This document shows, piece after piece, positions 6,813 to 14,740 of a stretch of DNA of 18,176 nucleotides. Under the pieces are notes generated by a model. The model had not been told where the DNA came from, did not search any database, and worked only from the letters and a program-made list of their open reading frames with translations. The DNA comes from Persephonella sp964519345 (GTDB lineage: Bacteria; Aquificota; Aquificia; Aquificales; Hydrogenothermaceae), in NCBI GenBank assembly GCA_964519345.1, contig CAZFKX010000014.1, positions 1 to 18,176 on the forward strand. The letters run 5' to 3'. Within the stretch, counting starts at the first letter, position 1. Each line of letters begins with the position of its first letter. The translations under genes and the position numbers were made by a program.

Positions 6813-8746
6813 TTGAAAAAAATCTAAGGTTTAGATTTTTCCTTTCAGCCTTCCTGACTGTCTTAATTTTTTTTCTAACCTTTTTCCCTGTTTTTGATAT
6901 AGGCTTATCAAAAAAACTTCCCTACCTTACATTAAACAATCTTTTTATCCTTTTACTTGCTTCCATTGTTCAGTTTTTCTGCGGATTAGAGTTTTATAAA
7001 TCGGCTTTTTCAGGAATCAGAAACAGAATAGCGGATATGAATCTCCTTATAAGTATAGGTACTTCAACAGCATATTTTTATTCAATCTTGGTTATATTTT
7101 TCCCTTACCTTTTTCCTGAAGGGATGAGACATCTTTATTTTGATGGCGCTGCTGCAATAATAACATTTGTTCTTTTAGGAAGATATCTTGAAATAAGATC
7201 AAGATCTAAAGCTTCTGAATTTATGAAAAAGCTTATTTCTCTTAAGCCACAGATGGCAAGGATAATAGTTGATGGAAAAGAAATAGAGATACCAGCAGAG
7301 AATGTTGTTGTCGGCGATATAGTCATAGTTCGTCCCGGCGAAAAAATCCCTGTTGACGGGATAATTATCTATGGAGAATGTGAGGTGGACCAATCAATGA
7401 TAACCGGCGAACCTCTTCCTGTTTTTAAGAGTAAAGGCGATACAGTTATTGGTGGAACTATAAATAAAACAGGTGTTATAAAAGTAAAAGCTAAAAAGAC
7501 TGGAAGGGATACAGTTTTATTCCAGATAATAAAACTACTCTCTGAAGCTCAAGGGAAAAAACCACCTATTGGAAGACTTGCAGATAGAATAACAGCATTT
7601 TTCGTTCCTGTTGTTCTTATTATTTCAGTTTTGGTTTTTGATATCTGGTATATATTTGGAAACAATTTACAGATAGGATTCATAGCTTCAGTATCTGTTC
7701 TTATTATAGCCTGTCCCTGTGCCCTTGGTCTTGCAACGCCAATAGCTGTTGTTGTTGCGGTTGGTAGAGGGGCAAAAGAGGGAATGTTAATAAAAAATCC
7801 AGAGATTGTTGAGATAATTGGAAAAGTAAATTTAGCTGTCTTTGATAAAACAGGAACATTAACAGAAGGGAAACCTACTGTTGTGGAATCAAAAATTTAT
7901 AAAGAAGATCTCCTGAAGTATCTTTCTGTTCTCCTGAAAAACAGCAACCATCCTTTATCCAGAGCTATTTATGAATATTTAGGTGATTATGAAGGAGATC
8001 TTAAGGATTTTTACCAGATTGCAGGAAAAGGGGTAAAGGGATACGTGAATAATAAAGCTGTTCTTGTTGGAAATTTAAAATTTTTAAAGGAACATGGTAT
8101 TGATGTTGAAGAAACACCTGAAAGGGATATGACGATTGTCTATGGAGCTGTTGATAATAGTATTGTTGCTGAATTTTATATATCTGACAGAATTAGAGAT
8201 GAAGCATACACCGTAGTAAAAAAACTGAAGGAGAGGGGAATAAAAACTGTTTTACTGACTGGAGATAGTAAAAATATTGCAGAAAAGATCGGAAAAAAAA
8301 TTGGCATAGATGTAGTTTATGGTGAGCTTATGCCTGAAGAAAAATACAGAATAGTAGAGAAAATGCAGAAAGAAGGTAACATTGTTATGTTTATAGGTGA
8401 TGGCATTAATGATGCTCCATCAATGGGAAAGGCTGATATTGGCATTGCTGTTTCGGGAGCAACAGATATAGCAAGAGAAGCAGGAGATATACTTTTATTA
8501 AAGAATGATCTGAGACTTTTAATAAAAAGTATAAAGCTATCAGAAGAAACATTAAAAATAATAAAGCAGAATCTTTTCTGGGCATATATTTACAATATGC
8601 TTGGAATTCCTATTGCGGGGGGTATGCTTTATCCACTGACAGGATTTTTACTTAAACCGGTTTTCGCAGGTATAGCTATGTCTTTGTCTTCAGTATCTGT
8701 TGTATCAAATGCTTTAAGGCTTCAATTTAAAAAAATTGGAGATTGA
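6459..8746 (+). CDS. copA: Cu(I)-exporting P1B-type ATPase, two frames joined by a -1 shift at A9
   Basis: A copper efflux pump if the zero frame shifts by -1 at the A9 run, giving 762 residues. Before the shift lie the anchored HMA domain (residues 1-115). After it, still open with no stop, come KEIVEKNLRF and two helices (from about 6830 to 7010) that match the first ATPase transmembrane segments. The core follows: TGE (about 316-318) in the actuator domain, the ion-site CPC (about 419-421), DKTGT with phosphorylated Asp463, the nucleotide-site His-Pro (498-499), GDGIND (647-652), then YN in helix 7 and MSLSSVSVVSNALRL in helix 8, the set typical of Cu(I) pumps. The first ATG in the second frame (7037) lies inside the third helix, and no ATG, GTG or TTG precedes it in that frame, so separate initiation would lose two helices. 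Either programmed slippage or a homopolymer error explains the split. It ends one base before the glycerophosphodiesterase ATG. Confidence 0.82.
6796..6804 (+). other. A9 slippery run at the copA frame junction
   Basis: Nine A in the phase GAA AAA AAA AGG, so the heptamer A AAA AAA (6797-6803) allows tandem -1 slippage of the P- and A-site tRNAs. RNA polymerase adding one A would have the same effect. The stop TAG follows at 6810-6812. A9 is the run length at which polymerase slippage is documented for Thermus dnaX. Confidence 0.6.
6818..6840 (+). other. Perfect 10-bp hairpin just after the copA zero-frame stop
   Basis: AAAAATCTAA (6818-6827) and TTAGATTTTT (6831-6840) are exact reverse complements around the loop GGT. 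The stem starts 13 bases after the A9 run. It may stimulate frame-shifting or cause pausing. It is AT-rich, so it is thermodynamically weak at high temperature. Confidence 0.5.
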
Positions 8747-8747
8747 G

Positions 8748-9461
8748 ATGAATATACTGGAGGCGATTTCTAAAAAACCTTTTTCCGTAGTCGGTCATAG
8801 AGGAGCAAAGGGTAGAAAGCCAGAAAATACTATATCAGCGATAAAGTTTGCTATTGATTCGGGAGCTGATATAGTTGAGGTTGATGTAAGATCAACAAAG
8901 GATGGAGAGCTTATACTGCTACATGATCCTGACTTTAAAAGAGTATCAGGAAAAGATGTATCCCCTTCTCAACTTGATCTTATAGAGATAAAAAGGGGTA
9001 TAACCGTATATGGAGAACCTGTTGCAACACTTGAAGAGGCTATTATAACAGTGAAAGACAAAGTAGGACTATTTGTTGAGATAAAGGAGAAAAATACTGT
9101 TGAAAATGTTTTAAATAAGATAAAAAAGTTCAGATATGAGAAACAGACAGCTGTAATATCATTTTACGAGGATGCTATATTTGAAGCCAAAAAGCTGAAT
9201 CCAGATATAACAACAGGTCTTATATATTCAGAACCACCAGGTAAGATTATAGAGGCAAAGAAATTAGGGGCTGATATTGTGCTTCCTGGATATTGGCTTG
9301 CTACTGAAAAGGCTGTAAGGTTCGCACATAAGATGAGTCTTAAGGTGGTCTCATGGGTTGTAAATGATGAAGAACATCTCAAACAGGCTTTTTCAAGGAA
9401 AATAGATGCTATTGCTACGGATTATCCTGATATGATTGTGAAGCTTAGAGAGAAGTTCTGA
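8748..9461 (+). CDS. Glycerophosphodiester phosphodiesterase family protein
   Basis: Predicted to hydrolyse glycerophosphodiesters from phospholipid turnover to glycerol-3-phosphate and an alcohol. The 237-residue TIM-barrel protein shows the metal and catalytic set HRGAKGRKPENT (His17, Arg18, Glu26), EVDVRSTKDGELILLHD (Glu44, Asp46, His59) and a metal-ligand EIKE on the next strand. It ends with WVVNDEEHL and ATDYPDM, as in UgpQ/GlpQ-type enzymes. There is no signal peptide, so it is probably cytoplasmic like UgpQ. The ATG at 8748 is preferred over the in-frame TTG at 8736, because GGAG (8738-8741) sits 6 bases before the ATG. That ribosome site lies in the last codons of copA, whose stop is at 8744-8746, so the two genes are probably coupled. 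Confidence 0.9.
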   Translation: MNILEAISKKPFSVVGHRGAKGRKPENTISAIKFAIDSGADIVEVDVRSTKDGELILLHDPDFKRVSGKDVSPSQLDLIEIKRGITVYGEPVATLEEAIITVKDKVGLFVEIKEKNTVENVLNKIKKFRYEKQTAVISFYEDAIFEAKKLNPDITTGLIYSEPPGKIIEAKKLGADIVLPGYWLATEKAVRFAHKMSLKVVSWVVNDEEHLKQAFSRKIDAIATDYPDMIVKLREKF

Positions 9462-9503
9462 TATAATAATTTTCTAATTCCTATAAAAAGTTCTGGAGGA
9501 TCC

Positions 9504-10649
9504 ATGTTTATAAAAGAAAGACTTTTTACACCTGGACCAGTTCCCCTTCCCCCACAGGTAATTAGAGCACTTGGACAACAGATAATTCATCACAGAACCC
9601 CAGAGTTTACACAGATATTCCTTGAGGCGCGAAAAAATCTCCAAAAAGTTTTGAAGACAGAAAGGGATGTTATTATATTTGCCTCTTCCGGTACAGGAGG
9701 TATGGAGGCGGCTGTTTCTAATTTTTTTAGAAAGGGAGATAGGGTTCTTATTATAAATGCTGGAAAGTTTGGTCAGAGATGGAAGGAGCTTGCATCTGTA
9801 TTTCAACTTAAGGTTATTGACTACGAGATTGAGTGGGGAAAAACTTACGACAGGGAAAGAATAGTTGAGATAACAACTGAGTTTCCAGATATAAAGGGAA
9901 TATTTGTTCAACATTCTGAAACATCAACAACAACATACCACGATCTGAAATTCCTTAGCGATATAACTGATAAACTTGATGACTGTTTACTTGTTGTTGA
10001 CGGGATTACCTCAGTAGGTGTTTATGAAGTTTATCCTGATGAAATTGGTATTGATGTTCTTGTTACAGGATCTCAGAAAGCTTTAATGTTGCCTCCAGGA
10101 CTTTCTATACTGTATTTTAGCGAAAAAGCCGAAGAAAGAATACCGAGATCTGATATCCCAAGATACTACTTTAATGTTTTAAAAGAATCAAAAAAACAGT
10201 CAAAAGGTCAGACTGCTTATACGCCAGCTATAAATCTAATAATAGCTTTAAATGAAAGCTTAAAACTCATGCTTAATGAGGGTTTAAAAAATCTTGCAGA
10301 AAGGCACAGAATTATGGCTGAAGCTACAAGAGAAGCTGTTAAGGAGATAGGCCTTAAACTGCTTTCCGAGAGTCCTTCCAACTCGGCAACAGGTGTTTAC
10401 TCGCCTGCGGGTATAGATGCAGATTTGCTTAGGAAAGAACTTTTAAAGCTTGGTTTTAGAGTTGCTGGAGGACAGGACCATCTAAAGGGAAAAATATTCA
10501 GGATAGCCCATATGGGATATTTTGATTTTATGGATATTGTTCAGATTACAGCAGCAATTGAGATAGCTTTAAATAGAGCAGGATACGAGGTAGAGATTGG
10601 CAGAGGAGTTAAAAAGGCTCAGGAAGTAATAATGGAAAATATAGGTTAA
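9504..10649 (+). CDS. Class V aminotransferase (alanine/serine-glyoxylate or phosphoserine aminotransferase type)
   Basis: A PLP enzyme of 381 residues in the alanine-glyoxylate aminotransferase branch. It has FTPGPVPLPPQV at 8-19, the PLP-phosphate loop ASSGTGGMEA (60-69), HSETSTTTYHD (137-147), the PLP-ring Asp166 in VVDGITSVG, and the internal aldimine Lys192 in TGSQKALMLPPG. Homologues in Aquificales are often named 'soluble hydrogenase 42 kDa subunit', a legacy label not supported by the fold. Directly downstream (16 bases) is a histidine phosphatase resembling phosphoserine phosphatase. It is therefore reasonable to infer that this enzyme transaminates phosphohydroxypyruvate to phosphoserine, as class V enzymes do in some methanogens. 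Glyoxylate as substrate remains possible. A GGAGG site lies close before the ATG. Confidence 0.88.
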   Translation: MFIKERLFTPGPVPLPPQVIRALGQQIIHHRTPEFTQIFLEARKNLQKVLKTERDVIIFASSGTGGMEAAVSNFFRKGDRVLIINAGKFGQRWKELASVFQLKVIDYEIEWGKTYDRERIVEITTEFPDIKGIFVQHSETSTTTYHDLKFLSDITDKLDDCLLVVDGITSVGVYEVYPDEIGIDVLVTGSQKALMLPPGLSILYFSEKAEERIPRSDIPRYYFNVLKESKKQSKGQTAYTPAINLIIALNESLKLMLNEGLKNLAERHRIMAEATREAVKEIGLKLLSESPSNSATGVYSPAGIDADLLRKELLKLGFRVAGGQDHLKGKIFRIAHMGYFDFMDIVQITAAIEIALNRAGYEVEIGRGVKKAQEVIMENIG

Positions 10650-10665
10650 GGAGGTTCTATTTTAG

Positions 10666-11304
10666 ATGGCAGTAAGAATAATATATGTCAGACATGCAGA
10701 AAGTCTTTGGAATCCTATCGGTAAATACCAGGGAAGACTTGATCCTGAACTGAGTGAGAGAGGTCATAAACAGGCTGAGCTTCTTTCTAAGATACTTAAG
10801 AAATACGAGCCTTCAGCTTTATATTCAAGTCCTTTAAAAAGAACTTACATGACTGCAGAGTACATATCTAAAGAGGTGAATCTTCCAATAAATATTGATG
10901 AGGATATTATAGAGATAGATCATGGTGAGTGGTCGGGAATGCTTGTTGAGGAAGTTAAGGAAAAATATCCTGATATGTTCAGACAGTGGCTTTATGAACC
11001 AGAGACTATTAGATTTCCACATGGAGAGACACTTATAGATGTTTACAACAGGGTAAAAAGGTTTCAGGAAAGAATGCTTGAAAAACATGAAGGACAGACA
11101 GTTATAGCTGTCTCACATACAGTTCCAATAAGAGCTTCGTTTGTGGCTGGCCTTGATCTTCCCCTTGCCAGATTCTGGAGTTTTGGATGTGATAATGCCT
11201 CTTACTCAATACTTGATTATGAAAAGGTAAGACCTATACTTTACAAATTGAATAATACATATTTTTTAGGGGATCTTTTTATTCCTGCTTTAGATGCACT
11301 TTAA
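10666..11304 (+). CDS. pspA: Histidine phosphatase, probable metal-independent phosphoserine phosphatase
   Basis: A 212-residue member of the phosphoglycerate-mutase-like superfamily. The phospho-acceptor is His10 in VRHAES, with Arg9. Further residues are SSPLKRTYMTAE (Arg59), the general acid Glu83, and His151 in VSHTVPIR. Hydrogenobacter thermophilus uses a homologue as phosphoserine phosphatase, where from memory His85 and the C-terminal region decide activity. With the one-residue offset set by His9/His10, this protein has His86 (IEIDHGEWSG) and a comparable C-terminal tail (FLGDLFIPALDAL). The serine assignment thus combines visible residues, a known family member and the neighbouring aminotransferase. 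Alternatives are a phosphoglycerate mutase or a cobalamin-type phosphatase (CobC). AAGGAGG stands before the ATG. Confidence 0.82.
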   Translation: MAVRIIYVRHAESLWNPIGKYQGRLDPELSERGHKQAELLSKILKKYEPSALYSSPLKRTYMTAEYISKEVNLPINIDEDIIEIDHGEWSGMLVEEVKEKYPDMFRQWLYEPETIRFPHGETLIDVYNRVKRFQERMLEKHEGQTVIAVSHTVPIRASFVAGLDLPLARFWSFGCDNASYSILDYEKVRPILYKLNNTYFLGDLFIPALDAL

Positions 11305-11314
11305 GGAGAAAAAA

Positions 11315-12574
11315 TTGAACATAGATATTCCTGCTGGTGTCAGAGTTTACAATAGGTTAGAATCATCACAGATAAAACACATTCAGAGAAAAATTTCTGA
11401 AGTTTTTGAGAGATGGGGATACGAAGAGATAATTCTGCCGTCTTTTGAGTTTTTTGATGTTCACAGCAGAGGTTTTGGAGAGGAAGTAGAGAATAGAGCT
11501 TTTAAATTTATTGATAGGAACAGCGGTGAGATACTAACATTAAGAGCTGATTTTACGTCACAGATTGCAAGGTATTTTGCCTCACTTAAAAGAAAATCTG
11601 TTCCAAAGAGGTATTACTACGCCGGTAATATTTTCAGATACATACTTCCAAAGGCTGATAGATTGTGGGAAAGAAAGCAGATGGGAATAGAATTGATAGG
11701 AGTTGGAGAGTTAGAGGCAGATGCTGAGGTTATAGCTATTGCTGCTGAATCCCTTGAAAATCTCGGTATTAAAAATTATCAGATAGATATAAACAATGTG
11801 GAGATATTCAGTGCTGTAAAAAAAATTCTCGGCTTTGATAATGACAGATTTATAACCTTTATGGATTTAATAAAGAAAAGGGAAACATTCAGTATTGAAA
11901 GATTTATTCGGGATCTTGACATAGAAGAAGATATTAAGGAATTTGTTGTAAACATACCAGAGATTCAGGGGGATATATCTTTAATAAATAATCTGAAAGA
12001 TAAGCTAAAGAGCTATCCAGATCTTATAAGATCTTTTGAAAGTATTCAAAAAGTTTATAGAATACTTTCAGATTACGGTATTTCTGAAAGAGTTGTATTT
12101 GATATAGGTGAACCCAGAGAGTTTTCTTATTATACAGGAATAGTGTTTGAGATATTTATTAGGGACTACTCAAAACCTATTGGGCAGGGTGGTAGGTATG
12201 ATAGTCTGATCTCAAAATATAACGGTAATATCCCTGCAACAGGATTTGCCTTTGATCTGCTTAATGTATGGGAGTATATGAGACAGTCAGGAATTATATC
12301 CGAAATTAAAAGGAAGGATTTTTTCATTATAGATCTAACAAGAGAAAAAAAATCAGCCTATAAATTAGGAAGGATCTTAAGAAAAAAGGGATTTTCTGTA
12401 GGCAGAGATATAGTTAAAAGAGAGTTTAAGAAATCTTTAGAATTTGCTTTTGAAGAAGGTTACAGTAAGGTTATAGTTATAGGACTGGACAGTACGGAAA
12501 AAGATATATATATTTATTCATCTATGGATAGTTTTGAGAAGTTAGATCTGGAGGAATTTTTGAGAAAAATATAG
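11315..12574 (+). CDS. hisZ: ATP phosphoribosyltransferase regulatory subunit (HisZ)
   Basis: A histidyl-tRNA-synthetase-like protein of 419 residues. It has class II fold motifs: FERWGYEEIILPSFE (31-45), LRADFTSQIARY (76-87), AGNIFRY, RKQMGIELIGVGELEADAEV (120-139), and later GQGGRYDSL and PATGFAFDL. A true HisRS has RPEGT at the first of these sites. RADFT there, as in the LRPDxT of HisZ, points to the regulatory partner of the short HisG in histidine synthesis. A C-terminal segment of about 90 residues resembles the anticodon-binding fold. HisG is not in the window. The start is taken as TTG at 11315 because AAGGAG (11303-11308) lies 6 bases before it; the in-frame ATG at 11294 lies inside pspA and has no ribosome site. 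A divergent HisRS is the alternative. Confidence 0.78.
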   Translation: MNIDIPAGVRVYNRLESSQIKHIQRKISEVFERWGYEEIILPSFEFFDVHSRGFGEEVENRAFKFIDRNSGEILTLRADFTSQIARYFASLKRKSVPKRYYYAGNIFRYILPKADRLWERKQMGIELIGVGELEADAEVIAIAAESLENLGIKNYQIDINNVEIFSAVKKILGFDNDRFITFMDLIKKRETFSIERFIRDLDIEEDIKEFVVNIPEIQGDISLINNLKDKLKSYPDLIRSFESIQKVYRILSDYGISERVVFDIGEPREFSYYTGIVFEIFIRDYSKPIGQGGRYDSLISKYNGNIPATGFAFDLLNVWEYMRQSGIISEIKRKDFFIIDLTREKKSAYKLGRILRKKGFSVGRDIVKREFKKSLEFAFEEGYSKVIVIGLDSTEKDIYIYSSMDSFEKLDLEEFLRKI

Positions 12575-12588
12575 CACTAAAAGTGCTA
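12572..12588 (+). other. Small hairpin after hisZ
   Basis: TAGCACT (12572-12578) and AGTGCTA (12582-12588) form a 7-bp stem with an AAA loop, overlapping the hisZ stop codon. No T run follows, so it is not a usual terminator. It may protect or partly uncouple slyD. Confidence 0.4.
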
Positions 12589-12612
12589 AATACACATAAA
12601 GGAGTAATTTTC

Positions 12613-13101
12613 ATGAAAGCCACATCAAACAAAGTAGTATCGTTTCATTACACACTTAAGGACAAGGAAACAGGTGAGATTCTCGACAGCAGTCAAGCTC
12701 ACGGACAACCTCTAACAATTCTTTTTGGAGCTAACAATATCATTCCAGGACTTGAGTCGAGAATGGAAGGGATGGAGGTTGGAGAGACAAAAACTATAGA
12801 AGTTCCCGCAGCCGAGGCTTATGGGGAAAAGGATCCCAACCTTATCCAGCAAGCTCCAAGGGAGTATTTTCAGGGTGTAGAGCTTGAAAAAGGTCTCCCA
12901 CTTCAGGCACAAACTCCTGAAGGTCAAATAATTAATATGATTGTTGTTGATTTTGATGAAAACACCGTAACTGTTGATCTAAACCATCCGCTTGCCGGTA
13001 AAGATCTTATATTTGAAGTTGAGATTACAAATGTTAGAGACGCTTCTCTTGAGGAGATAAAACACGGACACGCTCATGGAGAAGGTGGACATCATCATTA
13101 A
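12613..13101 (+). CDS. slyD: FKBP-type peptidyl-prolyl isomerase, SlyD family
   Basis: A 162-residue cytoplasmic folding helper. The FKBP domain is split in the SlyD way: an N-terminal part (FHYTLKDKETGEILDSS, 11-27; GANNIIPGLESRMEGMEVGE, 39-58), an inserted chaperone flap (about 70-125), and the returning strand NHPLAGKDLIFEVEI (124-138). The tail is histidine-rich (HGHAHGEGGHHH, 151-162), which in SlyD binds nickel and other metals for hydrogenase maturation. The ATG at 12613 is chosen because AAAGGAG sits 8 bases upstream; an in-frame GTG at 12583 lies inside the hairpin after hisZ and has no ribosome site. It is last in the rightward run and is closed by a clear terminator. Confidence 0.92.
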   Translation: MKATSNKVVSFHYTLKDKETGEILDSSQAHGQPLTILFGANNIIPGLESRMEGMEVGETKTIEVPAAEAYGEKDPNLIQQAPREYFQGVELEKGLPLQAQTPEGQIINMIVVDFDENTVTVDLNHPLAGKDLIFEVEITNVRDASLEEIKHGHAHGEGGHHH

Positions 13102-13107
13102 ATAAAC

Positions 13108-13130
13108 TGGGGCTTTCAGCCCCATTTTAT
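13108..13130. terminator. Bidirectional Rho-independent terminator
   Basis: TGGGGCT (13108-13114) and AGCCCCA (13118-13124) form a 7-bp GC-rich stem with a TTC loop, followed by TTTTAT. On the minus strand the stem is followed by GTTTATTTAA. It separates slyD (+) from the aminomutase gene (-), whose stop codon (13116-13118) lies within the hairpin. Confidence 0.85.
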
Positions 13131-14252
13131 ATCTGTTATTACCTTTTCACCTTTATAGCTTCTAAAAACGGTTTTATCACTATCTATCTCAACAGCATAA
13201 TTTGGGAGTAAAGGTACCTTTCCTTTTCCTTCTGGAAGATCAACAGCGTAAGTAGGAATTCCCAGTCCTGAAACTCTTCCTCTCAAGTAATCCATAATTT
13301 CAATTCCCTTTTTAATGTCTGTTCTAAAATGAAGAACACCTTTTGTAGGATCGCAGAAAAAAAGATAGTATGGTTTTATTTTAACCTTCAGCAAAGATCT
13401 CATTAATTTCTCAATTGTTTTTATATTATCATTAATCCCTTTTAATAAAACTGTCTGGTTTAATACTGGTGTTCCGGTTGATAAAATATTTTTTACGGCT
13501 TTTTTAGTTTCCTGTGTGATCTCGTCTGGATGATTAAAATGAGTAACTATCCATATTTTGTCATATCTTTCAAATATCTTAAGAAGATTTTCGTCATAGA
13601 ATCTGAAAGGATTAACAACAGGTTCTCTACTTCCAATACGGATAATATCTATATGATTTATATTCTGTATATTTTTCAATATAAAATCTAATTTTTGGTT
13701 TGGAAGTGTTAATGGATCTCCTCCTGAGATAAGGACTTCTTTTATTTTCCTGTTGTTTTTAACATATTCTATCATCCTGATTATCTCTTTTTTTGTCTTA
13801 CTTCGCTCTCCATATATAAAATTTCTTTTTCTCATACAATGTCTGCAGTAAACAGAACAGAAACTGGTAATCCTGAAAAGCACCCTGTCTGGATATCTGT
13901 GTGTTATACCCTCGATTGGTGATGATTCTTCGTTAAAAGGATCAAAAAAGCCTTTCTCCTGTATATCTGGATCTATTTCCTCGTAGGAAGGAAATATCTG
14001 TCTGAATACAGGATCTTTGTAATCTGGATTTTTTATAAGAGATAAATAGTACGGTGTTGTTCCAATATGGTAAACAGGTGAAACTTTTTTAAAGGCTTCT
14101 CTTTTTTGTCTATCTAAAAAAAATAAACTTTCTAAGATATCTATACTTTTTATTCTATTTTTTATCTGCCATCTCCAGTTTTCCCACTCTTCCTGTGTAG
14201 TATCTTTCCACAGATCAAATCTCTGCCAGTATCTTTCAGGAAGTATGTTCAT
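13116..14252 (-). CDS. Lysine 2,3-aminomutase family radical SAM/PLP enzyme
   Basis: A 378-residue enzyme predicted to move the amino group of an amino acid from C2 to C3 using S-adenosylmethionine, an iron-sulfur cluster and PLP. The cluster cysteines are Cys132, Cys136 and Cys139 in CSVYCRHC, and the SAM-binding ISGGDP is at 175-180. The PLP lysine is Lys345 in GKVPLLPNY. Asp301 (FFCDPTKG) and Asp338 (AVDLPEG) are 37 residues apart, as are the two lysine-binding aspartates of clostridial lysine 2,3-aminomutase (Asp293, Asp330), so L-lysine to beta-lysine is the favoured reaction. The protein is shorter than the clostridial form and closer in length to EpmB-like enzymes, which lack the PLP-motif wording seen here. 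No beta-lysine acetyltransferase is nearby. Its ATG directly follows the TAG of the upstream gene, with GGAG 5 bases before. Confidence 0.85.
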   Translation of the reverse strand: MNILPERYWQRFDLWKDTTQEEWENWRWQIKNRIKSIDILESLFFLDRQKREAFKKVSPVYHIGTTPYYLSLIKNPDYKDPVFRQIFPSYEEIDPDIQEKGFFDPFNEESSPIEGITHRYPDRVLFRITSFCSVYCRHCMRKRNFIYGERSKTKKEIIRMIEYVKNNRKIKEVLISGGDPLTLPNQKLDFILKNIQNINHIDIIRIGSREPVVNPFRFYDENLLKIFERYDKIWIVTHFNHPDEITQETKKAVKNILSTGTPVLNQTVLLKGINDNIKTIEKLMRSLLKVKIKPYYLFFCDPTKGVLHFRTDIKKGIEIMDYLRGRVSGLGIPTYAVDLPEGKGKVPLLPNYAVEIDSDKTVFRSYKGEKVITDIKWG

Positions 14253-14663
14253 CTACTCTCCACGTAATGCATGTATGATAATCTCATTGCTTATAAGATT
14301 TGTTACAACTGTAGTAAGATACAAAAATATATACATGGTTGCAACTTTTTCATTATCTTTTATAAGCAGATAGGATCTTAACAGAAGTATTAATAAAAAT
14401 AAACCTGTTAGAAGAGTCCCGGTAACAATATGAAAGCTAAATCTGTTTATGCTTTCATTAGCTTCCTTCAGGTAGCTGTACTCTATAAAACCTGTGATAC
14501 CTGCAAGAATTGCGAGGAAACTTCCAAACAGTACAAGATATCCTGAAAATTTGAAAAGAATATCCTTATGTGAAATAAGAGCTCCTATCTCAAAGAAAAG
14601 CCCAAGCAGTGGTATCAGTACGCCAAATCTACCAAAAAAAGCATGAACAAGATTGAGTTCCAA
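14253..14663 (-). CDS. Four-helix membrane protein (DUF2231-like)
   Basis: A 136-residue integral membrane protein with four predicted helices at roughly 10-30 (FGVLIPLLGLFFEIGALI), 38-62 (FSGYLVLFGSFLAILAGITGFIEY), 77-102 (HIVTGTLLTGLFLLILLL) and 106-130. His8 (NLVHAFFGRFG) and the AGITGFIEY turn at the end of helix 2 recall the DUF2231 family, whose function is unknown and for which haem or electron-transport links have been suggested. Its stop codon touches the aminomutase start codon, so they are co-translated, but no functional link is evident. It diverges from the LOG gene. Confidence 0.7.
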   Translation of the reverse strand: MELNLVHAFFGRFGVLIPLLGLFFEIGALISHKDILFKFSGYLVLFGSFLAILAGITGFIEYSYLKEANESINRFSFHIVTGTLLTGLFLLILLLRSYLLIKDNEKVATMYIFLYLTTVVTNLISNEIIIHALRGE

Positions 14664-14740
14664 AATCAGCCTCAGTGTTAATTTTATGATAAATTTTAAT
14701 TATAAAAAATTAAAATCCAAAAACAAGGGGAAATGTCATA
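14664..14740. promoter_or_regulatory. Divergent intergenic region with AT-rich inverted repeat
   Basis: ATTTTAATT (14693-14701) and AATTAAAAT (14708-14716) are exact 9-base reverse complements separated by ATAAAA. TATAAA-like hexamers occur within it. It may hold the promoter of the LOG gene and an operator, or it may be a chance product of high AT content. A ribosome site AGGGGA is seen at about 14727. Confidence 0.35.

Noticed and set aside
7037..8746. Copper ATPase core as an independent gene starting at ATG 7037
   Set aside because: No ribosome site precedes this ATG, and the protein would lack the first two pump helices, which are encoded in the same open frame just upstream.
9474..9914. 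Open frame of 146 codons on the minus strand
   Set aside because: Antisense to the aminotransferase gene, no ribosome site, and a composition of scattered Cys, Tyr and Asn typical of a shadow frame.
12572..12588. Hairpin after hisZ as a Rho-independent terminator
   Set aside because: Only A-rich sequence follows the stem; slyD begins 25 bases later in the same direction and is probably co-transcribed.
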